64,000 nucleotides of DNA from Scilla litardierei. Its lineage: Eukaryota > Streptophyta > Magnoliopsida > Asparagales > Asparagaceae. Location of the stretch: assembly GCA_030789695.1 (NCBI GenBank), contig CM061139.1, forward strand, positions 8,013,878 to 8,077,877. The letters are read 5' to 3'. The notes under the pieces were generated by a model, which worked only from the letters and a program-made list of their open reading frames with translations, ran no database searches and was not told the origin of the DNA. Both the position numbers and the translations under genes were made by a program. Shown here piece after piece: positions 34,006 to 46,810 of this stretch. Every line of letters begins with the position of its first letter. Positions within the stretch are counted from its first letter, which is position 1.

Positions 34006-34546
34006 CTTCCCCTTATCCAACCAATATTGAATAAGAGGTGGATTCTTTAGGATCCGAGTTAGGATAACCGCCTTGTTAAATAAAGAACAGTTTATCCATA
34101 ACTTCCCATGTTTAAGGGATGTGTCTAGGGGTGGATACTTCAGGATCCATAGTCAACGAGGTTGCCTCGTCAAAACCTTGACTATGGAAAACCCAGTTGA
34201 AAAAAACCAATAGCCAAGGGAAAAGATTGCAACTCTGCAGTTGACTCCCCCTCATCTGACCAAGCTTCAGGCTTGCAGATTTCCTATGAATCTATACATC
34301 AGTCTCCTATGTATCTATGCATTCATAGTCCTCTCATCCTGACCCAGTTTACATTTCCTCACTCTCCTCATCCCAATCCCATTTACAAGTTTCTCAAAGA
34401 TACTAGTAGGCAGGGTTTTGGTAAGTAAATCTGCCAAGTTATTACATGATTGGATCTTCTGTACCTCAATCTGCTTTTGCTTCTGAAGGTCGTGCGTCCA
34501 TAAGAACTTGGGGGAGATATGCTTCGTCTTGTCACCTTTGATGTAG
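34006..34546 (-). pseudogene. Element F (copia): C-terminal RNase H end and 3' untranslated region
   Basis: Reverse-complement text at about 34500-34546 is the conserved copia passage after the last RNase H Asp (the HISPKFLWTHDLQ-type region), and about 34370-34500 continues to the end of pol (LADLLTKTLP-type). It joins seamlessly to 54409 if element E and one TGTAG are removed. 34010-34235 is untranslated and contains two related GGATCC-containing segments. Old and no longer complete. Confidence 0.82.
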
Positions 34547-35515
34547 TGACGTCTCCCGCGTTTGCGCGTCAGATGTGTGCAATATATAATTGGGGGCGTG
34601 AGATTTAAATATTTATAACCGCAAGCGCACGGTGTTGTAGTGTGGCTTCGGGGTCGAACTCAGGGAGGCGTGGTTGTCCTTGTGTCAAGAAGGATCGGAT
34701 TCACCACATGGGCGAGCTAGCCTGAATCGGATGATAGGTTGTCACAGAAAATAGAATGCGAGGGATAAACAATATAAAGGGAAAACCCGGGACTTCGGTT
34801 TCCACCCTATCGTGCGATTCTTGCCGATACGGCCCACGGGTAGGATAACGATCGAAATTAGGGTCTAATGGTGAGACGTTGCCTCTAAAAGTGGTACCAG
34901 CGTCCCACGGACCCGATATTCCGGTCGGTGCCCAGGATGATACGCCGGACTTCACGGGTTCGGTCAGTGGGCATTCCCATGTCCATTAATACTGACCGAC
35001 TCCGGGAGCACTAAGCTCACAACGATAACTCCTAACATCTCATCCTGCCTCTCCCGCGTGCTAGGATTCGACGTCTATGCTAAGGGCGTGAGCTATGGCA
35101 AGGGAGTCAACCGCCAAGTTTATTCCCCCTTGGCCCAACGGTCAAAGGCGGTCTTTTTCCCGCCGATGACAATAAAACACCCCGCATAACCGATAGATTC
35201 CTAATCCCTATCGATTTCCTAGTCCTATGGACGCATCGGAGAGAACCCACGAAGGGGTTTCCACCAAAATCCCAGATTTAGGAACTACTCACACATATTT
35301 ACTAAAAACCAATCTAAATCAAAATCAACCGTTAGAAACATGATCAGGTGATTGAAAAGTAGTAAGAGTAATTCAAATAACACTATATTAAAGTTTAACA
35401 AAGATCAGACAACTTACTAATATCTGAAAAATTACAGCCATCAAGAGAGAGAAAAAACCGCAAAAAATAACAACTCTCGTTTCTGGAAAACCTAGGGGTC
35501 ATATATATAGAAAAC
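34547..35515 (-). repeat. 3' LTR of element E, distal part
   Basis: Matches 52815-53780 closely. It is the R-U5 side of the LTR; on minus the TATA box lies at its upper end (35501-35510), immediately beside the insertion point of element I. The rest of this LTR is at 44544-45162. The last five bases (AAAAC, 35511-35515) are the target duplication made by I. Confidence 0.93.
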
Positions 35516-37774
35516 TGTAGAGAAATGTATGCCCTCGTGGCTATTTATCTTAATAAACATCTTGTTCAATAAATGAAAGTATTCTTTCTGGTAAAAAGTA
35601 TTGTCTGAGTTATTACTTGGATTATTCCCTTGGATTCAATGTTAGGTCATACATGTTTCGCAATGTAGATTACGATTATGAGAAATGCTTGACCGATAGC
35701 GGATTGAATCTTAAATGCGTTCATGGTCATAGATGTGTCGAGATCAGGGATATCGACACATCGGACAGACCATTGCGTCTTTGTCTAGTTGGTCTCATAA
35801 CCATGCGGCTTGGTGAAGTCGGAGACAAGGCGCAGGTGCTCACTAGAGAATGAGTCCACTGAACGACCCAAACAAAGAGTTATTAAATGGTTCAACATTA
35901 ACTAAACTATCATTAATAACTCTAAAGTGATAATAGGAAAGTTGGTCCTTAGGACTTGAGATCATTGTATGAAGCTATGTGTGAACAGTGTCACTTAGGT
36001 CTAAAGATCTAGCTTTGAGGCTAGGCCTGCTGAAAGATCTTAGGCTGGGTGACACTCGAAGCATATGAGCTACGTAGTGATCAACAGAGGATTCGTCTCT
36101 TCCGTTAATGGGAAGTTAGTGTCGCAGGTTAGTACGGCTCTCGGTAAAACCTTGGCCAAGGTATGTTGTAACACATACAACATGTATGTACCAGAGACCG
36201 ACGTATACTGACCACTGCTAGCTAATGGGGTTGATAGAGAACCATACCCTAGGCTAGTTCAGTGACATAGTTATGACGAAGGGACTAAAACTGCGGAAAT
36301 TATCACAGTCACAGTCAGAGTGATCCCGTCGGCACTCTTGCCAACGAACCAATCACGTAATCGATGATCCTGAAATAGAGACGACACCTACTGCTCGTGG
36401 TCACTGTCGTCTTGAGACTTCGAGTCTCGGCCTGTAGTAAGGGTCAGGCTGTAGGGTCTCACACCGAGTAACATTTACGTCGTAGTAACAGATAGATTGT
36501 ATAGAGGAAATCATAAGATGAAATGAGAATGTTAAATTCACAAGTTGGTTGTGAATTTGGAGCATTTGGGAATGGAGGGGATTTCGTGTGGAATCCAGAG
36601 GACCAAACCGTGTAGGAATCGGAGCTCGGATGAGCCAAGAAACGCAAGAAAGGCACAAAGGGAAGTGGGATAAACCCACAAGGGTTAAATGGGCGCGGCC
36701 CGCTGTTCATAACGGGCGCAGCCCACTGTGAGCAGTGGGCACGGCCCGCTGACCCAGCGGGCCCGCCCGCTGGAAACAGCGGGCTGCGCGCCCGTACGGG
36801 TGCGCCCTAACGGGCGCGCCCAGTTGCCTAAGGCAGGCGTGCCCGCTAAGCTTAGCGGGCCGCCCGTAACTTAAGTCGTTTCATTAGGGTTTAAGTGAAA
36901 CCCTTGACGGCTACGAAACATGGGTTTTTTGCTCAACTTTGAGCAATTGTTTGAGGGGTCAAACGAACTCGGATTTCATCGTCGTTTGTTCCTACGCGTT
37001 CACCATTGCTTGCCCTTCGAAATGATAACTTGTATCATCTCTGAAGCTTAATGGTGAGTGAGGATTAATTAATTGAAGTTAGACTTTGTGAAAGCTATTC
37101 TAACTTAATTAAATTAAATCATAAAACCTCTTCCTAGTTTTTGTCCCACATTGCTCATGACAAAAGAAGCGGAGCCGGCCTCCTGTATAAATAGGTGGGC
37201 ACTCCCTTCTCTGTTTCTTGCACCAAGTCACCGATTAAGGAGCTCCGGAATATTTGAGCAAACTTAATCGAGACTTAAATTTATTCTCTCCCTCTATAAA
37301 TTTTCTTGTCCTCCTACCGAGTCCTAGCAAGGCAACGGGGAGGTCCGAATCTGATTCAGAAGTCTACGACGCGGGTTTACTCAAGTGAAACTTTCTATGG
37401 CTAGTGATGGGCTTGGAGGCAAGGTGCGCTTCGGGAGCTGATCCAGTTCGCGAGGAGGAGCGACACAACGCGGTTCGGGAGGTGGCTCAGATCATGGAGC
37501 ACAAGAAGGTCTGGAACATCTTGCCTGCTCCAGGGCAAGATTCCGGGTGAGTCAATTTAATATGCATTTAGTTTAAATTAGTAGTTAGAACTTTCTCGAG
37601 TTGGTCAGACCCAACTCGAGTCGGTAGATTTCCTGGCTTAGGGAATTTTTCCTTAGGGTTATATTTATTAAATAGTTTAATAAATTATTTTTCCGCTGTT
37701 TATTTTATTTTGTTCGTCCGACTTAGGACGAATAATTTTAAAATTAGCTCTAAGGGACCTTGAAAATCCCTACA
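35516..37774 (+). repeat. 5' LTR of element I
   Basis: 2259 bp. TATA box TATAAATA at 37196-37203. A GC-rich block of nested palindromes (GGGCGCGGCCCGCTG-type text, 36690-36870) sits about 330 bp upstream of the TATA box. Both LTR copies carry a 78-codon open frame (35617-35853 here), but since they are copies of each other this is no evidence of function. Confidence 0.95.
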
Positions 37775-37775
37775 G

Positions 37776-37787
37776 TGGTATCAGAGC
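37776..37787 (+). other. Primer-binding site of element I
   Basis: TGGTATCAGAGC, a perfect initiator-Met-tRNA site, one base after the LTR end. Confidence 0.95.
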
Positions 37788-38993
37788 CAGATCTACTCTG
37801 TTCTTATACTACTTTTTAAACTGCATGTTTTAATTATAAGATAATTAGGATTAATGGCTATTCTTGTTTTACTTTGATGACACAAGAAGGACTTGCTAGG
37901 TTAGCCATTAATATTAATCTCAAATTTTATAAGATGAATTTTGACACCATGCAAATTTTAAATTGTTTAAAATTGCCTTATGGACTATTAGGATAGCCAT
38001 TAAAGTCTTTCCTCTAAATTTTATGTGATAATCTTTGATACTCTGCTATGACTTAAATTGTTTAAGTATACCTATTGGACGATTGGGGTAGCAGCGCATA
38101 TTTTTTTCAAATCCTTATAGTTGATAACGACTTAATAAAAATCGTCTAACAAACCCAAAAATTTTGAATTTTAGGGATCCACTAGTTGATAAGGATTAAC
38201 TAGTTTTAATTAAAAGCCATTTAGTTGTTCGAAGAACATAGAATTGATGAAAACATCTTCAATGGATCATGATGTCGGTCAATGTGCTTGGCTAAGTTTG
38301 CTGGACCAACCTAGCTAGTCTAGGTAACAAGTGGTCCTGGCTTAGTCAATTCACTGGCCATGTCCGCTGGACCGCAAGGTGTCGATTCATGACTGTGTAA
38401 GTCCATCGACTATACCTAAGTCAATAAGATAATAAATCTTATTCAAGATAAATCGTAGCCCTCCTTGTTTTAGGAGTTGGCAACTGTAAGAAACATGTTA
38501 CGGTTGTTGAGCTACACTCAAGCCGTGACATGTCAATCTTATAGAAACCGATTTCTTGATAAACATCTTGACCTAACTAAAACCGTTGTCTCATCCTCCA
38601 AGCATCAGCGTAAGTTTAATCAAGAATGTAGTCTAAGTCCTGACCCAAACCGACGTGTCGTGCATACACCGAGCAGCGGGGCAAGTCAGGCTAGACACGA
38701 AAACAAGGGTCCGACTAGGCTATCCATTGTGATCTGGATGAGCACACTCATGATCACAAATAACTAGGGGTAAAATCGAATAGGGAGTCATATTCGATAT
38801 GATCGACAAAGAGTTCGTCTACCTACAGCCGAGTCGAACGACTTGTTGAGCTACACTCAAGGTCGGGCGACTCAAGGTTGTTGGATTCCTGCTCCCATTT
38901 AATAATGTTTTGGCTAAAATGATCTGTATATTAATGGGAGAGTATAATTGGATAAAAACCATTCTAATTATTTTTTAAAAATATTTTGAACAC
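37788..38993 (+). other. Non-coding leader of element I where gag would be expected
   Basis: About 1.2 kb with stops in every frame and no gag motif. It contains repeated related segments with GATAGCCATTAAAGTC-like text and is shared with element J (27989-29318, reverse). Conservation between two separate elements shows that this leader belongs to the family rather than being a chance deletion product. Confidence 0.7.
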
Positions 38994-41900
38994 ATGCTAA
39001 TTAGGAGTTCTAATCTTTGCAGCATGACAAGTAAGATAAATTATATTCGAGATAGGAACTTATTAACTGGTTATAATATTAATAGTGACTGGTCTAAGAA
39101 ATCTATAGTAGAAAGGGAACAAATAAAGGAAGGGCAAGTTTATGCCTTAACTTCTAAAATGCAAAGTGTAGTTCTTTCAGTTAATTCTAATGCATGGGTT
39201 TTAGACACCGGTGCAGGTTCTCACATCTGTAACCAGTTCCAAGGAATGAGAATCATTAGAAAAGAGATAATTCTCCAAGTCGGAAACGCATCAAATGTTG
39301 ATGTTGTAGCCGTAGGAGATCTTAAACTCACATTAGCTGATGGAGCTAACTTGCTTTTGAAGCAATGTTACTATATCCCAAATTTCCTATGCAATATTAT
39401 ATCTGTCTCAGCTTTGGCTAAAGATGGTTATAATTTTACTATCAGCGGAAATGTCATGAACATTGCCCTTGATGGAAAGTTGCTAGGTTTTGGGACACTC
39501 AGTAATGGAATATACACTTTGAGCAATGAGGTTGTATTAAACGTTAATGCAAGAAAACGTAAGGAATCTAGTTTTAATGAAACATATCTTTGGCATTGTA
39601 GACTAGGCCATATCAGAGAGAAGAGACTCAGCAAGTTACATAAAGAGGGGCTCTTGGGCCTCTCGAATTATGAGTCATTCGACACTTGCGAGTCTTGCCT
39701 CAAAGGTAAGATGGCCAAAACTCCTTTTGCAAGTCAAGGGGAGAGAGTTATCGAACTCTTGGGTCTAGTACATTTCGATGTATGTGGACCCATGTCTACA
39801 TTAGCCAAAGGTGGATTTTCATATTTCGTCACGTTTACTGACGATCACTCAAGATTTGGACATGTGTTCTTGATGAAACATAAGTCCAAAACCTTTGAGC
39901 GATTCAAAGAGTACCGTGTCGAAGTCGAAAACCAGACTGGGAAAAGTATTAAGATTCTTCGATCAGATCGAGGAGGATAATACTTAGGCCATGAATTCCT
40001 TACTTACTTAAAAGAGAATGGGATTCTCTCTCAGGTCACTCCTCCTTACACACCTCAACATAACGGTGTATCAGAAAGGAGAAATCGGACCTTGTTAGAC
40101 ATGGTATGGTCTATGTTAAGTGAAGTTGAGTTAACCACTTCCCTCTGGGGTTATGCCCTGGAAACTGCTATATACATTCTAAATAAAGTTCAGTCAAGAT
40201 CTGTGCATTTGACACCATATCAGATATGGACCGGAAAGAAACCCAGCCTTAATCACTTGAAGGTATGGGGTTGTCCTGCATATGTCAAAAGGCAAAATCC
40301 AGACAAACTGGAAGACAGATTTAAACTGTGTAAATTCATAGGGTACCCGAGACATTCATTAGGTTATCTCTTTTACCATCCAGAACAACAAAAGATTGTT
40401 GTCTCTAGACATGCCACTTTTCTGGAAAGGGAATTCCTTGTGAAGGAATCCACTGGTGAGGTAATTAATCTAGATGAATGCCCAGAGGAAGTACTTACAC
40501 AGGAACAAGTGTCGGAACCAGTGGGAGAGTCAGAACCTGACATCTCCAAACCAGTCAGTAGGAAGTCAAATAGAGTTCCTCGAGTCCCCGAAAGGTACTA
40601 TGGTTTTCTCGTAGACGGGGGGATTGAGGATAGCATCATAGTAGATGATGACCCTATTAACTTCTAGGAAGCCATAAAGAGTACAGACTCTAACAAATTG
40701 CTAGATGCAATGAAATCTGAAATAGATTCCATGCACGTGAATACGGTATTGACCTTAGAAAATGTGCCCAAAGGAAATGTTCCCATAGGCTGCAAATGGA
40801 TCTTCAAGAAGAAGATTGGTGCGGATGGAAAAGTAGAAACATACAAGGCTAGACTGGTTGCAAAAGGATATCGTCAGATTCTAGGAATAGATTATGACGA
40901 AACCTTTTCACCAGTGGCCATGCACAAGTCTATTTGGATAGTACTCGCCATTACTGCCTACTACGACGACGAAATCTGGCAAATGGATGTGAAGACTGCT
41001 TTCCTAAACGGTGATTTAGAGGAGAAGATTTACATGACTCAGCCAGAAGGTTTTGAAGTCAGTGGGAGTGAAGGAAAAGCATGTAGGCTGCATATGTCCA
41101 TCTATGGGCTTAAGCAAGCTTCAAGAAGTTGGAACATCCGCTTCGACAAAACAGTCAAAGAGTTTGGTTTTGTCAGAAACGAGGATGATCCATGCATCTA
41201 CAAAAGGACCGGTAATAATAATTCTTTAGTCATCCTCGTTTTATACGTAGATGACATTCTAATAATAGGCAACGACATAAAGATGTTGAAGTCTATTAAA
41301 ATATGTCTATCAACCAACTTCTCCATGGAAGACTTGGGAGAAGCATCCTACATACTGGGTGTGAAGATCCATAGAGATAGATCTAAGCGGATGCTGGGAC
41401 TCTCCCAAACTAGGGACATTGAAACTGTGTTAAAACGTTTTAACATGGAAAACAGCAAGGGTGGTTCATTACCAGCCAATCATGGGATAACCCTCACCAA
41501 GAAGATGTCTCCACAAACTGACTTGGAAAGGGTACAGATGACCAAGATCCCATATGCTTCTGCTGTGGGATCTATTATGTACTCCATGATTTGTACCAGA
41601 CCCGATGTCGCTTATGCACTAGGTGTAGTAAGTAGATATCAGTCTAACCCTGGAGAAGAGCACTAGAAAGCGGTCAAGACAATTCTTAAGTACTTGAGAA
41701 GGACTAAAGACTTGATCTTGGTTTAGGGAAGTGAACACCTAAAAGTTGAAGGGTTCACAGATTCTAGCTTTCAGAGTGATATGGATGATAGCAAATCGAT
41801 CTCAGGATATATTTTCACCCTCAACGGAGGAGCAGTCAGTTGGAGGAGTTCCAAACAAGTCACTATTACAGACTCCATGATGGAATCCGAATACATAGCG

Positions 41901-42224
41901 GCCAACGATGCAGCAAAGGAAGCAGTCTGGATGAGGAAGTTCATCAACCAGCTCGGGATGGTTCCCGCCGTTGAAAGTCCAATACTGTTGTATTGCGACA
42001 ACAATGCAGCCATCAGCCAGGTTCAAGAACCTAGATTCCACAAGAGATCCAGACATATTCTTTGCAAGTATCACCTGATACAGGAGATAGAGCAGAGGAA
42101 AGATATAGAACTCATTAGAGTCTCTTCAGAAGACAACTTGGCAGATCCATTCACGAACGTCCTGGCACGTGATCGTTTAGAAAAACTAGCGTGTAAATAT
42201 GGTATGAGATACCAAAATAAATAG
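38994..42224 (+). pseudogene. pol: Pol of element I (protease, integrase, RT, RNase H) with four in-frame stops
   Basis: One frame without frameshift. Protease WVLDTGAGSHIC is at about 39195; the integrase zinc site (LWHCRLGH ... CESCLKGK) at about 39588-39710; catalytic integrase text from FDVCGP (about 39775) through SDRGG, then a TAA at 39978, then PQHNGVSERRNR (about 40050). Further stops are TAG 40665 between integrase and RT, TAG 41664 where the family has Trp, and TAG 41724. RT has QMDVKTAFLNG (about 40980) and YVDD (about 41245). RNase H runs about 41755-42190 with the DSM...ESEY site and the LADPFT end. The four point nonsense mutations make the polyprotein non-functional, but every domain is otherwise complete. 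Confidence 0.94.
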
Positions 42225-42234
42225 GCATGAGTGC

Positions 42235-42244
42235 AAGTGGGAGA
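42235..42244 (+). other. Polypurine tract of element I
   Basis: AAGTGGGAGA directly before the 3' LTR; it would prime plus-strand DNA synthesis. Confidence 0.85.
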
Positions 42245-44538
42245 TGTAGAGAAATGTATGCCCTCGTGGCTATTTATCTTAATAAACATCTTGTTCAATA
42301 AATGAAAGTATTCTTTCTGGTAAAAAGTATTGTCTGAGTTATTACTTGGATTATTCCATTGGATTCAATGTTAGGTCATACATGTTTCGCAATGTAGATT
42401 ACGATTATAAGAAATGCTTGACCGATAGCGGATTGAATCTTAAATGTGTTCATGGTCATAGATGTGTCGAGATCAGGGATATCGACATATCGGACAGACC
42501 ATTGTGTCTTTCTCTAGTTGGTCTCATAACCATGCGGCTTGGTGAAGTCGGAGACAAGGCACAGGTGCTCACTAGAGAATGAGTCCACTGAACGACCCAA
42601 ACAAAGAGTTATTAAATGGTTCAACATTAACTAAACTATCATTAATAACTCTAAAGTGATAATAGGAAAGTTGGTCCTTAGGACTTGAGATCATTGTATG
42701 AAGCTATGTGTGAACAGTGTCACTTAGGTCTAAAGATCTAGCTTCGAGGCTAGGCCTGCTGAAAGATCTTAGGCTGGGTGACACTCGAAGCATATGAGCT
42801 AAGTAGTGATCAACAGAGGATTTGTCTATTCCGTTAATGGGAAGTTAGTGTCGCAGGTTAGTACGGCTCTCGGTAAAACCTTGACCTAGGTATGTTGTAA
42901 CACGTACAACATGTATGTACCAGAGACCGACGTATACTGACCACTGCTAGCTAATGGGGTTGATAGAGAACCATACCCTAGGCTAGTTCAGTGACATAGT
43001 TATGACGAAGGGACTAAAACTGTGGAAATTATCACAGTCACAGTCAGAGTGATCCCGTCGGCACTCTTGCCAATGAACCAAACACGTAATCGATGATCCT
43101 GAAACAGGGACGACACCAACTGCTGGTGGTCACTGTCGTCTTGAGACTTCGAGTCTCGGTCTGTAGTAAGGGTCAGGCTGTAGGGTCTCACACCGAGTAA
43201 CATTTACGTCGTAGTAATAGATAGATTGTATAGAGGAAATCATAAGATGAAATGAGAATGTTAAATTCACAAGTTGGTTGTGAATTTGGAGTATTTGGGA
43301 ATGGAGGGGATTTCGTGTGGAATCCAGAGGACCAAACCGTGCAGGAATCGGAGCTCGGATGAGCCCAGAAACGCAAGAAAGGCACAAAGGGAAGTGGGAT
43401 AAACCCACTAGGGTTAAACGGGCGTGGCCCGCTGCTCACAACGGGTTCAGCCCGCTGACCCAGCCCCCCCCCCCCCCCCTCCCCCCCTGCTGGGTGCAGG
43501 GGGCGCGGCCCGCGGTGCCAGCGGGCGCAGCCCGCTGGAAACAACGGGATGCGCGCCCGCGGGGGTGCTCCCTAGCGGGCGCGCCCAGTTGCCTAAGGTG
43601 GGCGTGCCCGCTAAGCTTAGCGGGCCGCCCGCAACTTAAGTCGTTTCATTAGGGTTTAAGTGAAACCCTTGACGGCTACGAAACATGGGTTTTTGCTCAA
43701 CTTTGAACAATTGTTTGAGGGGTCAAACGAACTCGGATTTCGTCGCCGTTTGTTCCTACACGTTCACCATTGTTTGCCCTTCAAAATGATAACTTTTATC
43801 ATCTCTAAAGCTCAACGGTGAGTGAGGATTAATTAATTGAAGTTAGACTTTGTGAAAGCTATTCTAACTTAATTAAATTAAATCCTAAAACCTCTTCCTA
43901 GTTTTTGTCCCACATTGCTCATGACAAAAGAAGCGGAGCCAGCCTCCTATATAAATAGGTGGGCACTCCCTTCTTTGTTTCTTGCACCAAGTCACTGATT
44001 AAGGAGCTCCGGAATATTTGAGCAAACTTAATCGAGACTTTAATTTATTCTCTCCCTCTATAAATTTTCATGTCCTCCTACCGAGTCCTAGCAAGGCAAT
44101 GGGGAGGTCCGAATCTGATTCGGAAGTCTACGACGCGGGTTTACTCAAGTGAAACTTTCTACGTCTAGTGATGGGCTTGGAGGCAAGGTGCGCTTCGGGA
44201 GCTGATCCAGTTCGTGAGGAGGAGCGACACAACGCGGTTCAGGAGGCGGCTCAGATCATGGAGCACAAGACGATGCGGAACATCTTGCCGGCTCCAGGGT
44301 AAGATTCCGGGTGAGTCAATTTAATATGCATTTAGTTTAAATTAGTAGTTAGAACTTTCTCGAGTTGGTCAGACCCAACTCGAGTCAGTAGATTTCCTGG
44401 CTTAGGGAATTTTTCCTTAGGGCTATATTTATTAAATAGTTTAATAAATTATTTTTCCATTGTTTATTTTATTTTGTTCGTCCGACTTAGGACGAATAAT
44501 TTTAAAATTAGCTCTAAGGGACCTTGAAAATCCCTACA
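42245..44538 (+). repeat. 3' LTR of element I
   Basis: 2294 bp, 35 bp longer than its partner. The main difference is in the GC-rich palindromic block (43430-43560), which has a long poly-C run (43465-43486) and additional GGGCGCGGCCCGC-type text. The rest shows only scattered substitutions, so the insertion is fairly recent. TATA box TATAAATA at 43950-43957. Confidence 0.95.
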
Positions 44539-44543
44539 AAAAC

Positions 44544-45162
44544 GATATCACCCGATCAGGTGAAGAATCACCCGATCGGGTGACCTGCTTCGTTCTTCGA
44601 CAGCTCAGCATGAGACTTCACCCGGTCATACGGCACGGTCGGTTGAGGGTTGAAGCTGACCGGTTGGATCTTCGTGCCGTCGGGTGAACCGGTCGGTTGA
44701 GCTCTCCGTGTCTTGGCTTCGGAGAATTGGCTACAGGTGAACCGATTGGGTTAAGGTCACCCAATCGGTTGGCATTCAGCATCAAAATACAGGGAGTTGG
44801 GACGTTTGAACCGGTCTCTGAACCGACCGGTTAACTTCCTGACCGCTCCAGCTTGTGTCCGGGTGGTGCACGCGTGCATCAGCCGATCGGTTGGAAGTGA
44901 CCAACCGGTCGGGTGAGGGGCTGAAAGATGCGATCTTCGTCGTTTGACCCCCTGGATCACGCGTGACTCCCTCCGTTGCTCCGGGGACTCATGATATCGT
45001 CGTTTTATGTCCCCTACACCGGTAAACTCCTGCAAATATACAAAAACACGGAAAAGTGAAAGAAAACAAGAAAACACGAGAAAACGAATACAAGATGGCA
45101 GAAAATAGCAAAAAAATACGGAAGAAAACGTGTGCGAATATATGAAATATAAACACCCGTCA
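44544..45162 (-). repeat. 3' LTR of element E, proximal (U3) part with palindromic array
   Basis: Counterpart of 53781-54403; ends (minus start) TGACGGGTG at 45162. It holds the U3 array of CACCCGATCGGGTG-like sites (44545-44920). Insertion of I placed 9 kb between this array and its TATA box (35501-35510). Confidence 0.92.
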
Positions 45163-46810
45163 AAATCCCCCAAGCTGAACCCTTCCTCGTCCTCAAGGAA
45201 GACGAGTGAGAGTAGGAGCTCGGAGGGAGAAAATAGAGAGAAAGAGAGAAAAAGAGAATTCTAAATCCTAAATCGCCCGTCATGGCCAATAAAATCAAAC
45301 ACGCCACATCAAGCAAGCATACGACAAAACACAACACTAAACTAAGGCATGTGAGTCCAAACAAGTACCGCAGGCCCACGCGGTGAAGCGCGAGTGAGTG
45401 TGGTCGTGTGCTAGCAGTCGGTGTCACTATCTACGATGTGCAATAAAGCTCGATATACATAAATCCAAGAAATGACCCAAATATCGATTCGATTCAAATT
45501 AAGCGGTGAATAAATAGCTCAAGCATGCATGAGAATAAAGCAAGAATCGAAACATATCATGCATCAGGGACTCCACAACTAGGGTTAAGGAAATCACCGC
45601 ACTATAGCCTAGATAATAGCTAAAAAGTTCCTAAACCAAGTGTTTTCGAAAATGATGGGGTTGAGATGATGTGGAGTAGAACACTCGGTGCAAACTCTCG
45701 CCTTCCCTTTATTCTCGGTAAGTAGGAAAATATTCACACTCATATATATTTTTTTGTTTTGGATATATGTATTTTTTTGGCTTTTTGGCTATACAATTTT
45801 CTCTTTTCTTTTCTTTTTGGGTTTTTCTTTTCTTTTCTCTTTTTTTTGAATTTTTGGGTTTTTGGCCATACACATGTGTACTCTCCCAAGTGGGAGAACG
45901 GTACACGACGAGGGGATTTGCACCAAGTAAAATAAGAAAGAAATCGGAATCTAAACACTTGGGCAAAGGAAACTATTCTCGCTAATTAGAGCGTGGGCTA
46001 AATGGGTTATCCTAGTCCTTAATTGTGGAACCCCGACACATGCGAAATAAGTATACGATATATATAGCATGCAGAAGCAGACACGAGAAACAAATACCGC
46101 ATATTCAAATCAAAGCATGATAATCTAGGGGCCATTCCTGGACAGGTATATAAAACACAATCACAAAGTAGAAGCACACCCAACTCTAGTCATGACACAC
46201 GACTCACATAAAAGCTAAGTGGACCTGCGATGCATGAAATGCAAGAGGACTCGACTTCCTAAGGCTTAGTGAATGTGATTATCGAAGCCGTGCAAAGTGT
46301 GCGTGTGATTTTTGTGGCAATTCATCATAGGGTTCATCTCTAGGAGAAAGAGATAAAAAGAAGAAAACAAAAAGAAAAAGAAAAGGACGGAGAAAAACGA
46401 CTCAAATTACGAAGAAAAAGAGACAAATGACGCACGAAGTGCGACTCCCCCAAGCTGAAACTTGCATTGCCCTCAATGCAATAGAATTAAATACGGGAGG
46501 GCAATGAATATGGGGGGAAATACGCACAGACACAAAAAGACACGAAAGACAAGAAAATCACACAAACGAAACTGAAAAGAAGAATAAAGATAAAAATTAC
46601 ACCACACGACATATAAACAAAAAATAAAATAAATAAAAAAGTAAAATCACACGACACGACAAATAAACAAACACACAAAGAAAAACGAAACATGACAACA
46701 TACAGAAAAATTTGACTTCCCCCAAGCTAGACATGACAGTGCTAGCGATATGATGTGAACGTGAATAAGCAGAGATATGCAAGGGGGAGGTCAATAAAAT
46801 AAAACCGAAA
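45163..46810 (-). other. 3' non-coding region of element E with three AGCTTGGGGG purine tracts
   Basis: No coding signal. On minus, AGCTTGGGGG occurs at 46728-46719, 46456-46447 and 45176-45167; the last abuts the LTR and follows GAGGACGAGGAAGGG, as in element C. The middle one follows a CATTGAGGGCAATG hairpin, also as in C. 45780-45870 is a TTTTCTTTTC low-complexity stretch and 46340-46430 is purine-rich. Confidence 0.7.

Larger units (their letters stand above)
35516..44538 (+). mobile_element. Element I: Ty1/copia element with pol but no gag
   Basis: LTRs 35516-37774 and 42245-44538, both TGTAGAG...CCCTACA; target duplication AAAAC at 35511-35515 and 44539-44543. Primer site and purine tract are in place. 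The internal region has a 1.2-kb non-coding leader and then one pol frame with four stops; no gag or zinc knuckle is found. Removing I restores the LTR of E exactly. The lineage within Ty1/copia is not assigned. Confidence 0.95.

Noticed and set aside
35617..35853. 78-codon frame present in both LTRs of element I
   Set aside because: The LTRs are copies of each other, so its presence twice is not independent evidence; it resembles no known protein.
43317..43652. 111-codon frame through the poly-C and GC palindromes of the LTR of I
   Set aside because: Composition artefact; the partner LTR does not keep it.
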